Part shown: positions 24,381 through 33,910 of the stretch, one piece after another
Layout of the letters: every line of letters begins with the position of its first letter
How positions within the stretch are numbered: the first letter of the stretch is position 1
NCBI GenBank assembly: GCA_007123775.1
Contig: SLGK01000118.1
Span: 1 to 64,000 of the forward strand
Origin: Anaerolineae bacterium
GTDB lineage: Bacteria > Chloroflexota > Anaerolineae > Promineifilales > Promineifilaceae
DNA: 64,000 nucleotides
Direction: 5' to 3'
Made by a program: the position numbers and the translations under genes
Notes under the pieces: generated by a model
What the model saw: only the letters and a program-made list of their open reading frames with translations
Database searches by the model: none
What the model was told of the DNA's origin: nothing

Positions 24381-26627
24381 ATGCCCACTATTTTGAGATG
24401 GTTGTTGTACATTGTTGGCGGATTTTTTGGTTTGTTGCTGCTGCTTTTTATTGTGGCTGGTTTGATTCCACCGGAAACGGATCCACCGGTGGATATGGCC
24501 AATCATGGGGCCGGGTCAAGTAGTGTGCTGCCCTCGTACACCGGTTTGTTGCGGGCTTTCCCCGACCTGAACGAGCCGGCCGATAACCCCACCACGCCAC
24601 AAAAAGCGGAATTGGGTCGGCTGCTCTTTTATGACCCCATCTTGTCAGAGAATAATGATATGAGTTGTGCTACCTGCCACCACCCGGATCGGGGCTTTGC
24701 TGACGGCCTGGCTACGGCGCTTGGCCCGGACGGTCAGGTGTTAGAGCGCAACACGCTGACGCTGTGGAATGTCGGTTATGCCCAACATCTGTTTTGGGAC
24801 GGCCGTATCTCCTCCCTCGAAGAGCAAACCCACTTCCCCCTGACCCACCCCGACGAAATGGGCGTGACCGACACTGAGGCTTTGATGTCCGACCTCCGGG
24901 CCATCCCGGAATATGTAGAACTATTTGACAGAGCCTTTGGTGGGGGGAAAACGGCCGTTACCCTCGACAACCTCACCTATGCCCTGGCCGCCTTCCAGCG
25001 CACCCTGATCAGCAACGACAGCCCCTTCGACCGCTATGCGGCCGGGGATTTCAACGCCCTGACCCAGCAGCAGCGGCGCGGCCTGGCCCTCTTCCGCTCC
25101 GGGGCGACCCGCTGCTTTGAGTGCCACACCGCCCCCACCTTCGCCAGCGACACCTTCCGCATCATTGGCGTACCCAGCGACGATCCTGGCCGAGCGGCCG
25201 TTACCGACGAAGGTAACTTTGGCGCATTCAAAGTACCCACGCTGCGTAACATCGTTCTCAGCGCCCCCTACATGCACGACGGCTCCATGGCCACCCTGGC
25301 CGAGGTCATAGACTTTTACGCCGAAGGTGGCGGCCGCGCCCACGGCATGGAGCGGGTCGATGTGTTTGTCAACGGCTTTGAGATGAGCGACCAGGACCGG
25401 GTGGATTTGATCGCCTTCCTCTACGCCCTGACCGATGAGAGCCAGATGCCGGCCGTGCCAACGGCCGTTCCTTCTGGCCTGCCGGTGGTCGAACGGTATG
25501 ACAACCCGGAACGTGAGCGAGTTGCCGCCATCAACGTAGGCCACGATGGGGCTGTGGCCGAAAGCCGCCCACCCACCACCCTCACCGTTGAACCAGGCAT
25601 GACCATTCAAGAAACGGCCGATCTCGCCCAGCCCGGCGACACCATCGAAATCCCCTACGGCATTTACCACGAGCGCGTTGTCATTGACCTCAGCGACATC
25701 ACCCTGCGCGGTATTCCTAACGCCGACGGCGACTACCCCATCCTCGATGGCGAGGGCGTCCTTTCCGAAGGGGTGCTGGCCTCAGGCAACAACTTTACCG
25801 TCAGCCACCTGCATGTGCGTAACTACACCAGCAACGGCATCCTCGTCGAAGGCGTCACCGGCGTTCACTTCCACGACATTTTTGCCGAAAACACCGGCAT
25901 TTACGGCCTATACCCCGTGCAAAGCACCGACGTCCTCATCGAGCGCACCGAAGTGACCGGGGCGCAGGATGCCGGTATCTACGCCGGGCAGTGTGAAAAC
26001 GTCATCGTGCGTGACAGCGTGGTTTACGGCAATGTGCTGGGTATTGAGTTGGAAAACACGCTAAATGGTGAGGTCTACAACAACCACGCCTACGACAACA
26101 CCGTCGGTATTTTCATTGTCCTACTGCCCCAGTTAACCTCCAAGATTTCGGCTCACACGCTGGTCTACGACAACCTCATCGAGGACAACAACCACGTCAA
26201 CTTTGCTCCCGAAGATATGATTGCCAGCGTGGCTCCGTCTGGTGTGGGCATCCTCCTGCTGGCCACCGACCATGCCGAAGTGTACAACAACGAGATTCGG
26301 GGCAACAAGTCGACCGGCGTGGCTGTCTTTAGCCTGACCCGCAGCGGTGCCTTTGACGTCAACGAAATTGACGTTGGTCCGCTGCCGGAGCATAATTGGG
26401 TCCACAGCAACCGCTACGAAAACAACGGCTATGATCCCGATCCCTTTGTCAAAGACCTGGGTATTCCCGTCGGCGACGTGCTGTGGGATGGCTCTGGCGT
26501 GGGTAATCGCTTCAATGAAGAGGGGATCAGTAGCTTCCCGCCCCTGTTACCGGGCAACGGCTGGCCGGGCTTTGTGCAGCGGGCCTATGGCAATATTCTC
26601 AACTTCTTGATTGGGCTGATTGGCTGA
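24381..26627 (+). CDS. Diheme cytochrome c peroxidase (MauG/CcpA-like) fused to a right-handed beta-helix
   Basis: A 748-residue protein, probably membrane anchored by an N-terminal helix (about residues 3-27). Residues 55-365 are a diheme peroxidase domain with two heme motifs, CATCH (about 97-101) and CFECH (about 251-255), and a distal region with YMHDGSM. From about residue 400 to 700 there is a NosD/pectate-lyase-like parallel beta-helix, with a PGMTIQETADLAQPGDTI start and many short Asn/Gly turns such as VYGNVLGIELENT and VYNNEIRGN. The start at 24381 has GGAGGAGAGAG upstream. It follows a cytochrome c lipoprotein gene. The fusion is unusual; a redox enzyme acting on, or held to, polysaccharide is one possibility. 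Confidence 0.88.
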   Translation: MPTILRWLLYIVGGFFGLLLLLFIVAGLIPPETDPPVDMANHGAGSSSVLPSYTGLLRAFPDLNEPADNPTTPQKAELGRLLFYDPILSENNDMSCATCHHPDRGFADGLATALGPDGQVLERNTLTLWNVGYAQHLFWDGRISSLEEQTHFPLTHPDEMGVTDTEALMSDLRAIPEYVELFDRAFGGGKTAVTLDNLTYALAAFQRTLISNDSPFDRYAAGDFNALTQQQRRGLALFRSGATRCFECHTAPTFASDTFRIIGVPSDDPGRAAVTDEGNFGAFKVPTLRNIVLSAPYMHDGSMATLAEVIDFYAEGGGRAHGMERVDVFVNGFEMSDQDRVDLIAFLYALTDESQMPAVPTAVPSGLPVVERYDNPERERVAAINVGHDGAVAESRPPTTLTVEPGMTIQETADLAQPGDTIEIPYGIYHERVVIDLSDITLRGIPNADGDYPILDGEGVLSEGVLASGNNFTVSHLHVRNYTSNGILVEGVTGVHFHDIFAENTGIYGLYPVQSTDVLIERTEVTGAQDAGIYAGQCENVIVRDSVVYGNVLGIELENTLNGEVYNNHAYDNTVGIFIVLLPQLTSKISAHTLVYDNLIEDNNHVNFAPEDMIASVAPSGVGILLLATDHAEVYNNEIRGNKSTGVAVFSLTRSGAFDVNEIDVGPLPEHNWVHSNRYENNGYDPDPFVKDLGIPVGDVLWDGSGVGNRFNEEGISSFPPLLPGNGWPGFVQRAYGNILNFLIGLIG

Positions 26628-26631
26628 TCGC

Positions 26632-27936
26632 TTAATTTTGAACCTGCCGGTTACTGATCAGACCCATTGCGCCGTCAGTCTGGGCTGAGAGGATGTGGGT
26701 GGGGGTGATCCGGTTAAACAGATCGGATGGGCCGTGCGCCTGGATGCGAATGTAATTGTCGGTGTACCCCACCCAGCGCAGTCCGTCGGGGTCGGCACCG
26801 GTGTTTGTCTCCCACAGCACGTTGAGCGTCTGACCCACAAATCGCTCGTGGAAGGCGAGGCTCATCTGTTCACCCAGGGCAATCATGCGGCCGGCGCGTT
26901 CTTTTTTTACGTCGCCCCGCACCTGGCCTGAGAATTTAGCAGCGGCCGTTTCCGGGCGCGGACTGTAGCTAAAAACGTGCAGCCGGGCAAAAGCCATCTC
27001 TTCCACATAAGCCAGACTCTCGGCAAAGTCAGCTTCCGTTTCACCCGGAAAGCCAACAATCAAATCGGTACTCAGATTGAGGTCAGGGATGTGGGCACGG
27101 GCCGCCTGCACCAGTTGGCGAAAGTCGGCCTGACTGGTACGGCGAGCCATCCGCTTCAAAATCTTGTCGCTGCCCGACTGCAGGGGCATATGCAGGTGGG
27201 GCAGCAGGCGCGGATTTTCCCAAAGCGTGAAAAAATTGGGAGCCAGGTCCCATGGTTCCAGGGAGGAGAGGCGCAGGCGGGGGATGTCGGTATGGGTCAA
27301 GATCGCCTGGACCAGATCACGCAGGCCGGCCGCATTGCCCAAATCATGCCCGTAGCTGCCCAAATGTACCCCGGTCAGAACAGCCTCCTGGTAGCCGGCC
27401 GCCACCAACCCCTGAATCTCGGCTACCACATCTCCCAGATGCCGGCTTTGGCCTGCCCCCCGCGCCACGGTGGTCACGCAAAAGGTGCAGCGATTGTCGC
27501 AGCCATCTTGCACCTTGATAAAGGCGCGGGTGTGGCCCACATTGCCGGCCAAAAATTGCCGCAGCACCGGTTCCCGTTCGTAAATGGGCTGGTTGGGGTC
27601 AATAGTGGGGTCGATTAGCTGAACCAGTTGGGATTTTTGCTCGTTGACGATGACACGGCCGGTGCCCTGTACTTTTGCCAGTTCATGGGGCGCAATGGTG
27701 GCATAGCAGCCGGTGAGCCAGATGTCGGCAGCGGGATTTTGGCGGTGAATGCGGCGCGTCTGGCTGCGGGCATCACGCGCTGCCTGGCTGGTTACGGCGC
27801 AGGTGTTGATAACCACCTTTTCTGCCAGGGCGGGATCGTCAACGATCTCATGGCCCGCCGCTAACAACTGGCGGGCCATTGTTTCTATTTCACTGTGGTT
27901 CAAGCGACAGCCGATACTGTTTAGATAGACTTTCAT
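26632..27936 (-). CDS. mtaB: tRNA (N6-threonylcarbamoyladenosine(37)-C2)-methylthiotransferase MtaB
   Basis: A radical-SAM enzyme that converts t6A37 to ms2t6A37 in ANN-decoding tRNAs. An N-terminal UPF0004 domain has the Cys residues in NSIGCRLN, NTCAVTS and LTGCYAT for one 4Fe-4S cluster. The radical-SAM motif is CDNRCTFC. A TRAM domain ends the protein. It is 434 residues, the normal length. The start at 27936 was chosen over an ATG three codons upstream because a TACAAT -10 box ends 7 nt before it. It converges with the peroxidase-like gene, with only 4 bp between stops. Confidence 0.93.
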   Translation of the reverse strand: MKVYLNSIGCRLNHSEIETMARQLLAAGHEIVDDPALAEKVVINTCAVTSQAARDARSQTRRIHRQNPAADIWLTGCYATIAPHELAKVQGTGRVIVNEQKSQLVQLIDPTIDPNQPIYEREPVLRQFLAGNVGHTRAFIKVQDGCDNRCTFCVTTVARGAGQSRHLGDVVAEIQGLVAAGYQEAVLTGVHLGSYGHDLGNAAGLRDLVQAILTHTDIPRLRLSSLEPWDLAPNFFTLWENPRLLPHLHMPLQSGSDKILKRMARRTSQADFRQLVQAARAHIPDLNLSTDLIVGFPGETEADFAESLAYVEEMAFARLHVFSYSPRPETAAAKFSGQVRGDVKKERAGRMIALGEQMSLAFHERFVGQTLNVLWETNTGADPDGLRWVGYTDNYIRIQAHGPSDLFNRITPTHILSAQTDGAMGLISNRQVQN

Positions 27937-27943
27937 ACGCTCC

Positions 27944-27949
27944 ATTGTA
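27944..27949 (-). promoter_or_regulatory. -10 box (TACAAT) for leaderless mtaB
   Basis: On the minus strand TACAAT is followed by the 7 nt GGAGCGT and then ATG. This spacing puts the transcript start at the start codon. The upstream -35 match is weak (TACACA), and an ACGGCCGT palindrome sits in the spacer. Confidence 0.5.
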
Positions 27950-28004
27950 GCGTAACGGCCGTTGCTTGTGTAGCGTGGTTCGGTCGCTGCCTGTGAACGT
28001 CCTA

Positions 28005-28033
28005 TTGATGTTAGCCCCCGTCTGATGTAAACT
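28005..28033 (+). promoter_or_regulatory. Promoter of the LppX-like lipoprotein gene
   Basis: TTGATG at 28005-28010 and TAAACT at 28028-28033 are 17 bp apart. The ATG at 28042 is 8 nt after the -10 box, consistent with a leaderless or nearly leaderless mRNA. Confidence 0.55.
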
Positions 28034-28041
28034 CCTGATCA

Positions 28042-28782
28042 ATGTGTAATCGTCTGTGTTGGCAACTATTGGTGATAGTAACATTGCTCTTGCTGCTGGC
28101 AGGCTGCGGTCGTGCTGCTGAGCCGGAGGATCCGGCGCCGTCTGCCGCCGAGATTGTGGCGGAAACGGCCGTTCGCCTCGGTGAGCTGTCCGGTTTTCAT
28201 TTCATTATGGAGACAAGTGGGCCGCCAGCCTACCTGGACGCCACCAATACGCTGGCCCTGCGCCGTTTGGAAGGGGATTTTGTGGCCCCGGACCGGGTGC
28301 GGGCTGTGGTCCGAGTGGCCGTGCCGGGGCTAGTTACCGAAGTACGGGTCATCGGCATTGGCGACCAGCAGTGGCAGACTAACGTCCTGACGGGAGCCTG
28401 GGAACCACTGCCCCCGTCTGACGGTCTAAACCCGGCCAACTTGTTTAACGAGGCCAGCGGCCTGCCGGCCGTCCTGGCCCAAGATTTGTCGGAGATAGCA
28501 CTGGTTGAGTCAGAAACGGTAGATGGGGTAGCGTTGGAAGTGATAACGGCCGTTGTCGCCCCTCAACGTTTAGCCAGCATGAGCAGCAACCTGATCGCCG
28601 CCCAGCCCACCGACGACCCCATCACCGTCCGCCTCTGGATAGAGCCGGAAACGTATAACCTGTACCGCCTGCTGCTTACCGAACCGCTGCCTGATGCGGA
28701 CGAACCTCGCGTCTGGCAGGTTGATTTCTCCCAATTTGATCAGACTGTTGCCATTGAGCCACCACTTCCCCCTGAATCATGA
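28042..28782 (+). CDS. LppX/LprG-family lipoprotein
   Basis: A 246-residue lipoprotein with a signal peptide ending LLLLAGC. The mature part resembles the LppX_LprAFG fold: an early helix with LGELSGFHFIMETSG, then long antiparallel strands including VRAVVRVAVPGLVTEVRVIG and a final strand TVAIEPP. In actinobacteria such proteins carry lipids in a large hydrophobic cavity. Similar genes are frequent in Chloroflexi, where the role is unproven. It stands upstream of, but separate from, the MoxR/VWA pair. Confidence 0.82.
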   Translation: MCNRLCWQLLVIVTLLLLLAGCGRAAEPEDPAPSAAEIVAETAVRLGELSGFHFIMETSGPPAYLDATNTLALRRLEGDFVAPDRVRAVVRVAVPGLVTEVRVIGIGDQQWQTNVLTGAWEPLPPSDGLNPANLFNEASGLPAVLAQDLSEIALVESETVDGVALEVITAVVAPQRLASMSSNLIAAQPTDDPITVRLWIEPETYNLYRLLLTEPLPDADEPRVWQVDFSQFDQTVAIEPPLPPES

Positions 28783-28879
28783 TGATGGTATGAGTAGGGC
28801 TTTACCATTCATACCCGGCTACCTAAAATCAAATAGCAGTAGTTAATGGCAAGCCTTTTGGATTTTGAGCGGTTTTATC

Positions 28880-28930
28880 GAGTGGCGAGTGGCCAGTAGC
28901 CAAAACGCACACGCGCTACTCGCCACCCGC
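28880..28930. repeat. GAGTGGCGAGTGG tandem and mirrored repeat
   Basis: GAGTGGCGAGTGGCCAGTAGC on the left is partly mirrored by GCTACTCGCCACCCGC on the right around AAAACGCACACG. It lies directly before the ribosome-binding site of the MoxR gene and is similar in design to the other intergenic fold-back repeats. Confidence 0.6.
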
Positions 28931-28947
28931 AACCTGGAGAAACCGAC

Positions 28948-29901
28948 ATGTTTAACGATATAGCCGATGTTCGTCAGCGTTTAGGAGAGCAGCAGTATAT
29001 TGCTTCCGACGAAATTAGCACCGTTGTTTATCTGGCCCAGGCGCTAGGTAAACCGATTCTAGCCGAAGGACCGGCCGGCGTCGGCAAGACAGAGCTGGCC
29101 AAAGCGTGGTCCACTACCACGAATGCGCCGCTGGTACGGCTGCAATGCTATGAGGGCCTCGATGAAGGCAAAGCCCTGTACGAGTGGGAATATGCCAAGC
29201 AGATGCTCTACACTCAATTGCTGCGCGACACGCTGCGCAACATTCTGGGTGACGTGGCCAGCTTGCGCCAGGCAGCCGAACGGCTGGCCGCAGAAGAAGA
29301 CATCTTCTTCTCCGAAAACTTCCTGCTGCCCCGTCCCCTGCTGACCGCCATGACCGCCGATGAGCCAGTCGTGCTCCTCATTGACGAAATTGATCGGGCT
29401 GACGTTGAATTTGAAGCCTTTCTGTTGGAAGTGCTGAGCGACTTCCAGGTTACAGTGCCGGAACTGGGCACCATTACCGCCAAACATCAGCCGGCCGTTG
29501 TGCTGACCAGCAACAACACCCGCGAACTCAGCGAAGCCCTCAAGCGTCGTTGCCTCTACCTCTACGTCGATTATCCCAGCCATCAGGATGAAATGGACAT
29601 TGTCCGCCTCAAAGTACCCGATCTAGGCCCGGAACTGGCGCGGCAGGCAGTGGCCGTGGTGCAACAGCTACGCAACATGGACCTGCGTAAAGTGCCCAGC
29701 GTCAGCGAAACGCTGGATTGGGCTCGCGCCCTGGTTGCCCTCAACGCCAAAACCATTGATGAAGAGACGTTAAACAACACCCTGACAGTGCTGCTCAAAT
29801 ATGAGGCGGATGTGCAAAAAGCGCGGCGCATGATGGGCAATGGCGGCCGCAGCGACCGGGGCTACGGGGATTACGGGGAGCGCGGAGGTCGCTATGGATG
29901 A
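28948..29901 (+). CDS. MoxR-family AAA+ ATPase (CoxD-like)
   Basis: A 317-residue chaperone-type AAA+ ATPase. Walker A is GPAGVGKTELAK (about residues 38-49), Walker B is VVLLIDEIDRAD (about 141-152), sensor 1 is VLTSNNTRELSEALKRR, and the lid contains VPSVSETLDWARAL. In the CO dehydrogenase system the homologous CoxD works with the VWA protein CoxE in enzyme maturation. Here no oxidoreductase genes are adjacent, so the client is unknown. The C-terminal Gly/Arg/Tyr-rich tail is unusual. Its end overlaps the next start by 8 bp. Confidence 0.93.
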   Translation: MFNDIADVRQRLGEQQYIASDEISTVVYLAQALGKPILAEGPAGVGKTELAKAWSTTTNAPLVRLQCYEGLDEGKALYEWEYAKQMLYTQLLRDTLRNILGDVASLRQAAERLAAEEDIFFSENFLLPRPLLTAMTADEPVVLLIDEIDRADVEFEAFLLEVLSDFQVTVPELGTITAKHQPAVVLTSNNTRELSEALKRRCLYLYVDYPSHQDEMDIVRLKVPDLGPELARQAVAVVQQLRNMDLRKVPSVSETLDWARALVALNAKTIDEETLNNTLTVLLKYEADVQKARRMMGNGGRSDRGYGDYGERGGRYG

Positions 29902-31279
29902 TCGTGTGGTTGAATTTGTGCGTGGTCTGCGAGCGGCCGGCGTGCGCGTCTCGCTGGCCGAATCGGTTGACGCCCTTCACGCCGTCCAACTACTGGGCAT
30001 TGAGGACAAAAACCTGTTCCGCGAGTCGCTGCGGGCCACGCTGATCAAGGAAGCGGATGACTTTGCCGCTTTCAATGAGCTTTTCCCCCTTTATTTTGGC
30101 AGCGGCGGACCGCCCCTACAGAGCGCGATGGATGATCTGTCGCCCGATGAGCAACAGATGCTCAAGGCAGCTCTGGAAGCCCTGAGCGGCCGCATGCAGG
30201 CCCTGATGGATTGGCTAACCAGCGGCGAAGGCCCCTCCAAAGAGGAGCTAGAGCGGCTGGCGCAGCAGGCGGGCGTTAACTGGGTTGATGATCCCCGACA
30301 GGCCCATTGGGTAACGCGCCGTATGTTGCAGCAGATGGGTTTTGCCCACCTGGAAGAGCAAATGCAGCAGCTTATGCAAAAGCTGCAAGAGATGGGCATG
30401 AGCCGGGACGCGATGCAAAAGCTGCTGGGCATCATTGAGGCTAATCGGGAGGCGCTGCAAGAGCAGGCGGCCCAGCAGGTGGGGCTGCAAATTGCCCAGC
30501 AGCGGGCCAACCGGCCAGACGAGCTACATGGCTCTGACCTGATGCACAAGCCGTTCCAAGCTCTATCGGAGTCGGAAATCGATCTGCTGCGGAAAGAGGT
30601 GCAGCGGCTGGTGACGCAGCTACGCAGTCGGGCCGCGCTGCGACGCAAGCGGGGTAGTAAAGGCAAGTTTGATGCCAAAGGCACGGTGCGGGCCAGCCAG
30701 CGGTACGGGGGTGTGCCTATGGATTTGCGCTTCAAGAAGAAGAAGCTGAAGCCCAGCCTGGTGCTGATTTGTGACATGTCGCGCTCGATGTATCACGTGA
30801 CGGAGTTTGTGCTGAACCTGGTGTATGAACTGCAGGATCAGGTGAGTAAGACGCGCAGCTTTGCCTTTTACAGCGACATGCAGGAGGTCAGCCATATTCT
30901 GGCCTTTAAGCGGGGGGCTGAGGCGGCCGAGGCGGTCTTTGAGGCGTTTTATGCCGGGCATCCGGGCCATTATGCCACCGACCTGGGGCATAGTTTGAAC
31001 AGTTTTTTTGACAATTGGCTGAGCGCGGTTTCGTCACGGACGACGGTGGTGATTTTGGGAGACGGCCGTAACAATTACAACTCTCCCCGTATTGACCTGA
31101 TGAAACAGTTGCAGCGCCGGGCCAAACGGTTGGTATGGTTTAACCCGGAACATCCGCAGCAGTGGGGTACGGGTGATAGCGATATGCTGGAATATGTGCC
31201 GGTTTGTGATGCGGTCTATATGGTGCGAAATCTGGCGCAGTTGTCAACGGCCGTTGATCAACTGATGGCTGGTGGATAA
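29894..31279 (+). CDS. VWA-domain protein, CoxE-like
   Basis: A 461-residue partner of the MoxR ATPase. The N-terminal part is helical and Gln/Glu rich, with long coiled stretches around residues 75-230. The C-terminal VWA domain has a MIDAS motif DMSRS (about residues 294-298) and the second metal loop GDGRNNYN. It belongs to the CoxE-like family (DUF58/VWA_CoxE). The start at 29894 has GGAGGT upstream and lies inside the end of the MoxR gene, so the two are translationally coupled; a longer in-frame start 18 codons upstream is inside the MoxR reading frame and less likely. Confidence 0.92.
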   Translation: MDDRVVEFVRGLRAAGVRVSLAESVDALHAVQLLGIEDKNLFRESLRATLIKEADDFAAFNELFPLYFGSGGPPLQSAMDDLSPDEQQMLKAALEALSGRMQALMDWLTSGEGPSKEELERLAQQAGVNWVDDPRQAHWVTRRMLQQMGFAHLEEQMQQLMQKLQEMGMSRDAMQKLLGIIEANREALQEQAAQQVGLQIAQQRANRPDELHGSDLMHKPFQALSESEIDLLRKEVQRLVTQLRSRAALRRKRGSKGKFDAKGTVRASQRYGGVPMDLRFKKKKLKPSLVLICDMSRSMYHVTEFVLNLVYELQDQVSKTRSFAFYSDMQEVSHILAFKRGAEAAEAVFEAFYAGHPGHYATDLGHSLNSFFDNWLSAVSSRTTVVILGDGRNNYNSPRIDLMKQLQRRAKRLVWFNPEHPQQWGTGDSDMLEYVPVCDAVYMVRNLAQLSTAVDQLMAGG

Positions 31280-31577
31280 CATTGCCACCGATTGAAATCG
31301 GCGTCTAACAAGAGGAAACGTGTTGGAACACGTTTGGGCTGGCCGGTTATAACCTTTTTCAACAGGCTTCCTGATAATAGCTGCTGAATTCATTCAGCAG
31401 CATAATCTGTGGCAATAGTGCTGTTAGGCAGTAGTACTGTTGGGCAATAGTTTGGTACAATCATGGAATACATGACTTACGCATGTCTAGAGAGACTACA
31501 AAAGTCTGCGAGACTTTTGTAGTCTGACCTGTGTAACCTGAAAGTAGCAAGAAAGCACGACACACCGCAGGAGCATT
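31280..31577. repeat. Intergenic block with three perfect stem-loops
   Basis: This 298-bp gap holds no gene. It contains AAACGTGTT/AACACGTTT (loop of 2), GCTGCTGAAT/ATTCAGCAGC (loop of 2) and AGACTACAAAAGTCT/AGACTTTTGTAGTCT (31493-31507 and 31511-31525, loop of 3), plus a shorter CGATT/AATCG pair near the left end. No T-run follows any of them. I looked for a T-box for tyrS here and found none. Confidence 0.75.
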
Positions 31578-32858
31578 ATGACCCACAACATTTTGGAAGA
31601 ATTACGCTGGCGCGGTCTGATTTACGATCAAACAGACGGTGTTGAACAATTACTCAAGCAGCAAAAAGTTACCCTCTACAACGGCTTTGATCCCACCGGC
31701 GATTCCCTCCACATCGGCCATCTCGTGCCGATGATGGGGCTGGCCCGCTTTCAGCGCCTGGGTCACACGCCCATCGCCATTGCCGGCGGCGGCACCGGTA
31801 TGATTGGTGATCCCAGCGGCCGTTCCAGCGAGCGCAATCTATTGACCCTGGAACAAGTAGAAGCCAACGTGGCTAAAATTAAGGTCCAACTAGCCAGCCT
31901 GCTTGATTTTGAAGTCAAGCGTAATCCGGCCCGCATTATGAACAACGCCGACTGGCTGCTCAAGCTGGATATGATGGCCTTCATGCGCGACATTGGCAAA
32001 CATTTCACCATCAACTACATGATGGCTAAAGATTCGGTCAAATCGCGCCTGGAGCGAGATGAGGGGATTTCTTACACTGAGTTTAGCTACATGCTGCTGC
32101 AGGCCTATGACTTTGATCACCTATACACCCAGCACGGCTGCCTGTTGCAGACGGGCGGCAGTGATCAATGGGGCAACATTCTGGCCGGGGTGGAGCTGAT
32201 TAGACGGATGCGGGGTGAAAAGGCGCATGGACTGGTTTACCCGCTCATTACGCAGGCGGACGGCAGCAAATTTGGCAAAACGGTCGAAGGCACTAGCGTC
32301 TGGCTGGACCCCGAACGCACATCACCTTATCGCTTTTACCAATTCTGGCTGAATACGGATGATGGGGACGTGATCAATTATCTGAAATATTTCACCTGGC
32401 TGGACAAACCGACCATCGACGGGCTGCAGCATGACTTGTTTGAGCGGCCTCATGAGCGGGCGGCGCAGCGACGGCTGGCGCAGGAAATGACGGGGATGAT
32501 TCATGGGGAAACGGCCGTGGCTAAAGCCGAACGAGCCGCTCAGGTATTGTTTGGGGGCGATCTGGATGGTCTGGAAGCCAACGACATCGCCGACATTTTT
32601 GCCGATGTGCCTTCTAGCGAGATGGCCGGACACCTTTTTGCCGGTGAGGGCCTGGGTATTGTCGATCTGCTGGCCGACACAGGCGTCGCCAGCAGCAAAG
32701 GCGATGCTCGCCGTTCAATACAAGGTGGCGGTATTTACCTCAATAATCAGCGGGTAGAGAGTGCCGATGTGCCGGTAACAATGGCTGATAGTATAGACGG
32801 CCGTTTCCTCATCCTGCGTAAAGGGCGCAAACGCTACCATCTGGTTCGTATCCTCTAA
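31578..32858 (+). CDS. tyrS: Tyrosyl-tRNA synthetase
   Basis: Class I aminoacyl-tRNA synthetase that charges tRNA-Tyr. The 426-residue protein has the HIGH motif at residues 45-48, the KMSKS-type motif KFGKT at 231-235, and the Tyr/tRNA-binding [10 protein letters not shown]-terminal S4 RNA-binding domain (about 350-415) is complete. RBS GCAGGAG precedes the ATG. The last 4 bp overlap the end of the convergent hydrolase gene. Confidence 0.96.
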   Translation: MTHNILEELRWRGLIYDQTDGVEQLLKQQKVTLYNGFDPTGDSLHIGHLVPMMGLARFQRLGHTPIAIAGGGTGMIGDPSGRSSERNLLTLEQVEANVAKIKVQLASLLDFEVKRNPARIMNNADWLLKLDMMAFMRDIGKHFTINYMMAKDSVKSRLERDEGISYTEFSYMLLQAYDFDHLYTQHGCLLQTGGSDQWGNILAGVELIRRMRGEKAHGLVYPLITQADGSKFGKTVEGTSVWLDPERTSPYRFYQFWLNTDDGDVINYLKYFTWLDKPTIDGLQHDLFERPHERAAQRRLAQEMTGMIHGETAVAKAERAAQVLFGGDLDGLEANDIADIFADVPSSEMAGHLFAGEGLGIVDLLADTGVASSKGDARRSIQGGGIYLNNQRVESADVPVTMADSIDGRFLILRKGRKRYHLVRIL

Positions 32859-33724
32859 CTGTCCGGCTGGGCAATCACCAAATCAGAATGCTGTCCCATA
32901 AAACGCACGATAGTGGCCCACACCTGCTTGTGAGCCGGGTCAAACGGCCGCATCATCTCGTGGCCAGCATCAGGTAGTGATTGTAACGTTTTCTCTTGGC
33001 CGGGCAGCAACTCATAAATGTTGGGAATCGATCCGGCGGGCACTGCGCGATCCTTACCTCCTTCAAAGAGCAGGGCGGGTAAATTCAACCGAGGCCAGAG
33101 GGTACGCCCCCAAAAAACCATAGCAACCATCTCCGCCAGCGCGCCGGTGGGAATGCGCGTGGCCTGCGGCAGCCAGGCCTGCACCTCCGGGTCATCAAAG
33201 TCAATGGTGGGGTCAAAATCATGCACCCGCTCCTTAACCAGGGGGCGCATCTTTTTCATCTTGTAGGGGTAAAACCAGGGCATCACGTAGCGCAACCAGC
33301 GCATTAGCTTTAGCCGTTTATCGGGCAGTTCGTAGACCGGTACCAGCATAATCATACCCTGAAAACCGCCGACGCTGTTCACCAGGTGGGCACCCAGCAC
33401 GTTGCCCATCGAGTGACCCATCAGAAACAACTGGTCACACATGGGCCGAATATGGGCCAGGGCCTCCTCTGCCTCGGCAATCCAGGCCCGGCGAGAGATT
33501 TTGTACATGCGGCGCGGGAACTCGCCGTGGCCGGGCAGCAGGGGGCAGTGGACGGTGACGCCGTTCTGGGCCAGGAATTGGGCCATGGGGCGCGAACTGG
33601 TAGGGCTACCCATGAAGCCGTGCAGCATCAGGCAGCCGACGCGCACGCCGTTGGGTTGGGGGTCGGCCGTAAAAGTGTAGGGGGTTCGTTCGGGCGGAAC
33701 GGGGTAATCGGGTTGAAAAGGCAT
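32855..33724 (-). CDS. Alpha/beta hydrolase (lipase/carboxylesterase-like)
   Basis: A 289-residue alpha/beta hydrolase. The oxyanion region HGFMGSP (about residues 34-40), the nucleophile elbow GHSMG, an acid in [10 protein letters not shown] and the catalytic His in PDAGHEMM are visible. It resembles the monoacylglycerol lipase/carboxylesterase group. The start at 33724 is preferred; an in-frame ATG at 33781 adds 19 residues but has no ribosome-binding site. The substrate is unknown. Confidence 0.88.
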   Translation of the reverse strand: MPFQPDYPVPPERTPYTFTADPQPNGVRVGCLMLHGFMGSPTSSRPMAQFLAQNGVTVHCPLLPGHGEFPRRMYKISRRAWIAEAEEALAHIRPMCDQLFLMGHSMGNVLGAHLVNSVGGFQGMIMLVPVYELPDKRLKLMRWLRYVMPWFYPYKMKKMRPLVKERVHDFDPTIDFDDPEVQAWLPQATRIPTGALAEMVAMVFWGRTLWPRLNLPALLFEGGKDRAVPAGSIPNIYELLPGQEKTLQSLPDAGHEMMRPFDPAHKQVWATIVRFMGQHSDLVIAQPDS

Positions 33725-33910
33725 AGCTTCAGAAGTCTCCGGAAGAACTAAACGGTTGCTAATTGACTGTGATACTGGCATCTGGCAAAAACTGCGCCAG
33801 TGTCCAGTTATTCAGTTTGACGTAGGCGGCCATTTTATGCCACAATAGCCATATTATCCAGCCATAAAACAGAAGGCAACACGCGCTGGTGTGGCAACAG
33901 TAAACGAATG

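Noticed and set aside
31280-31577. T-box or other riboswitch for tyrS
   Set aside because: The conserved GGTGGNACC word and Stem I features are absent; only unrelated hairpins were found.
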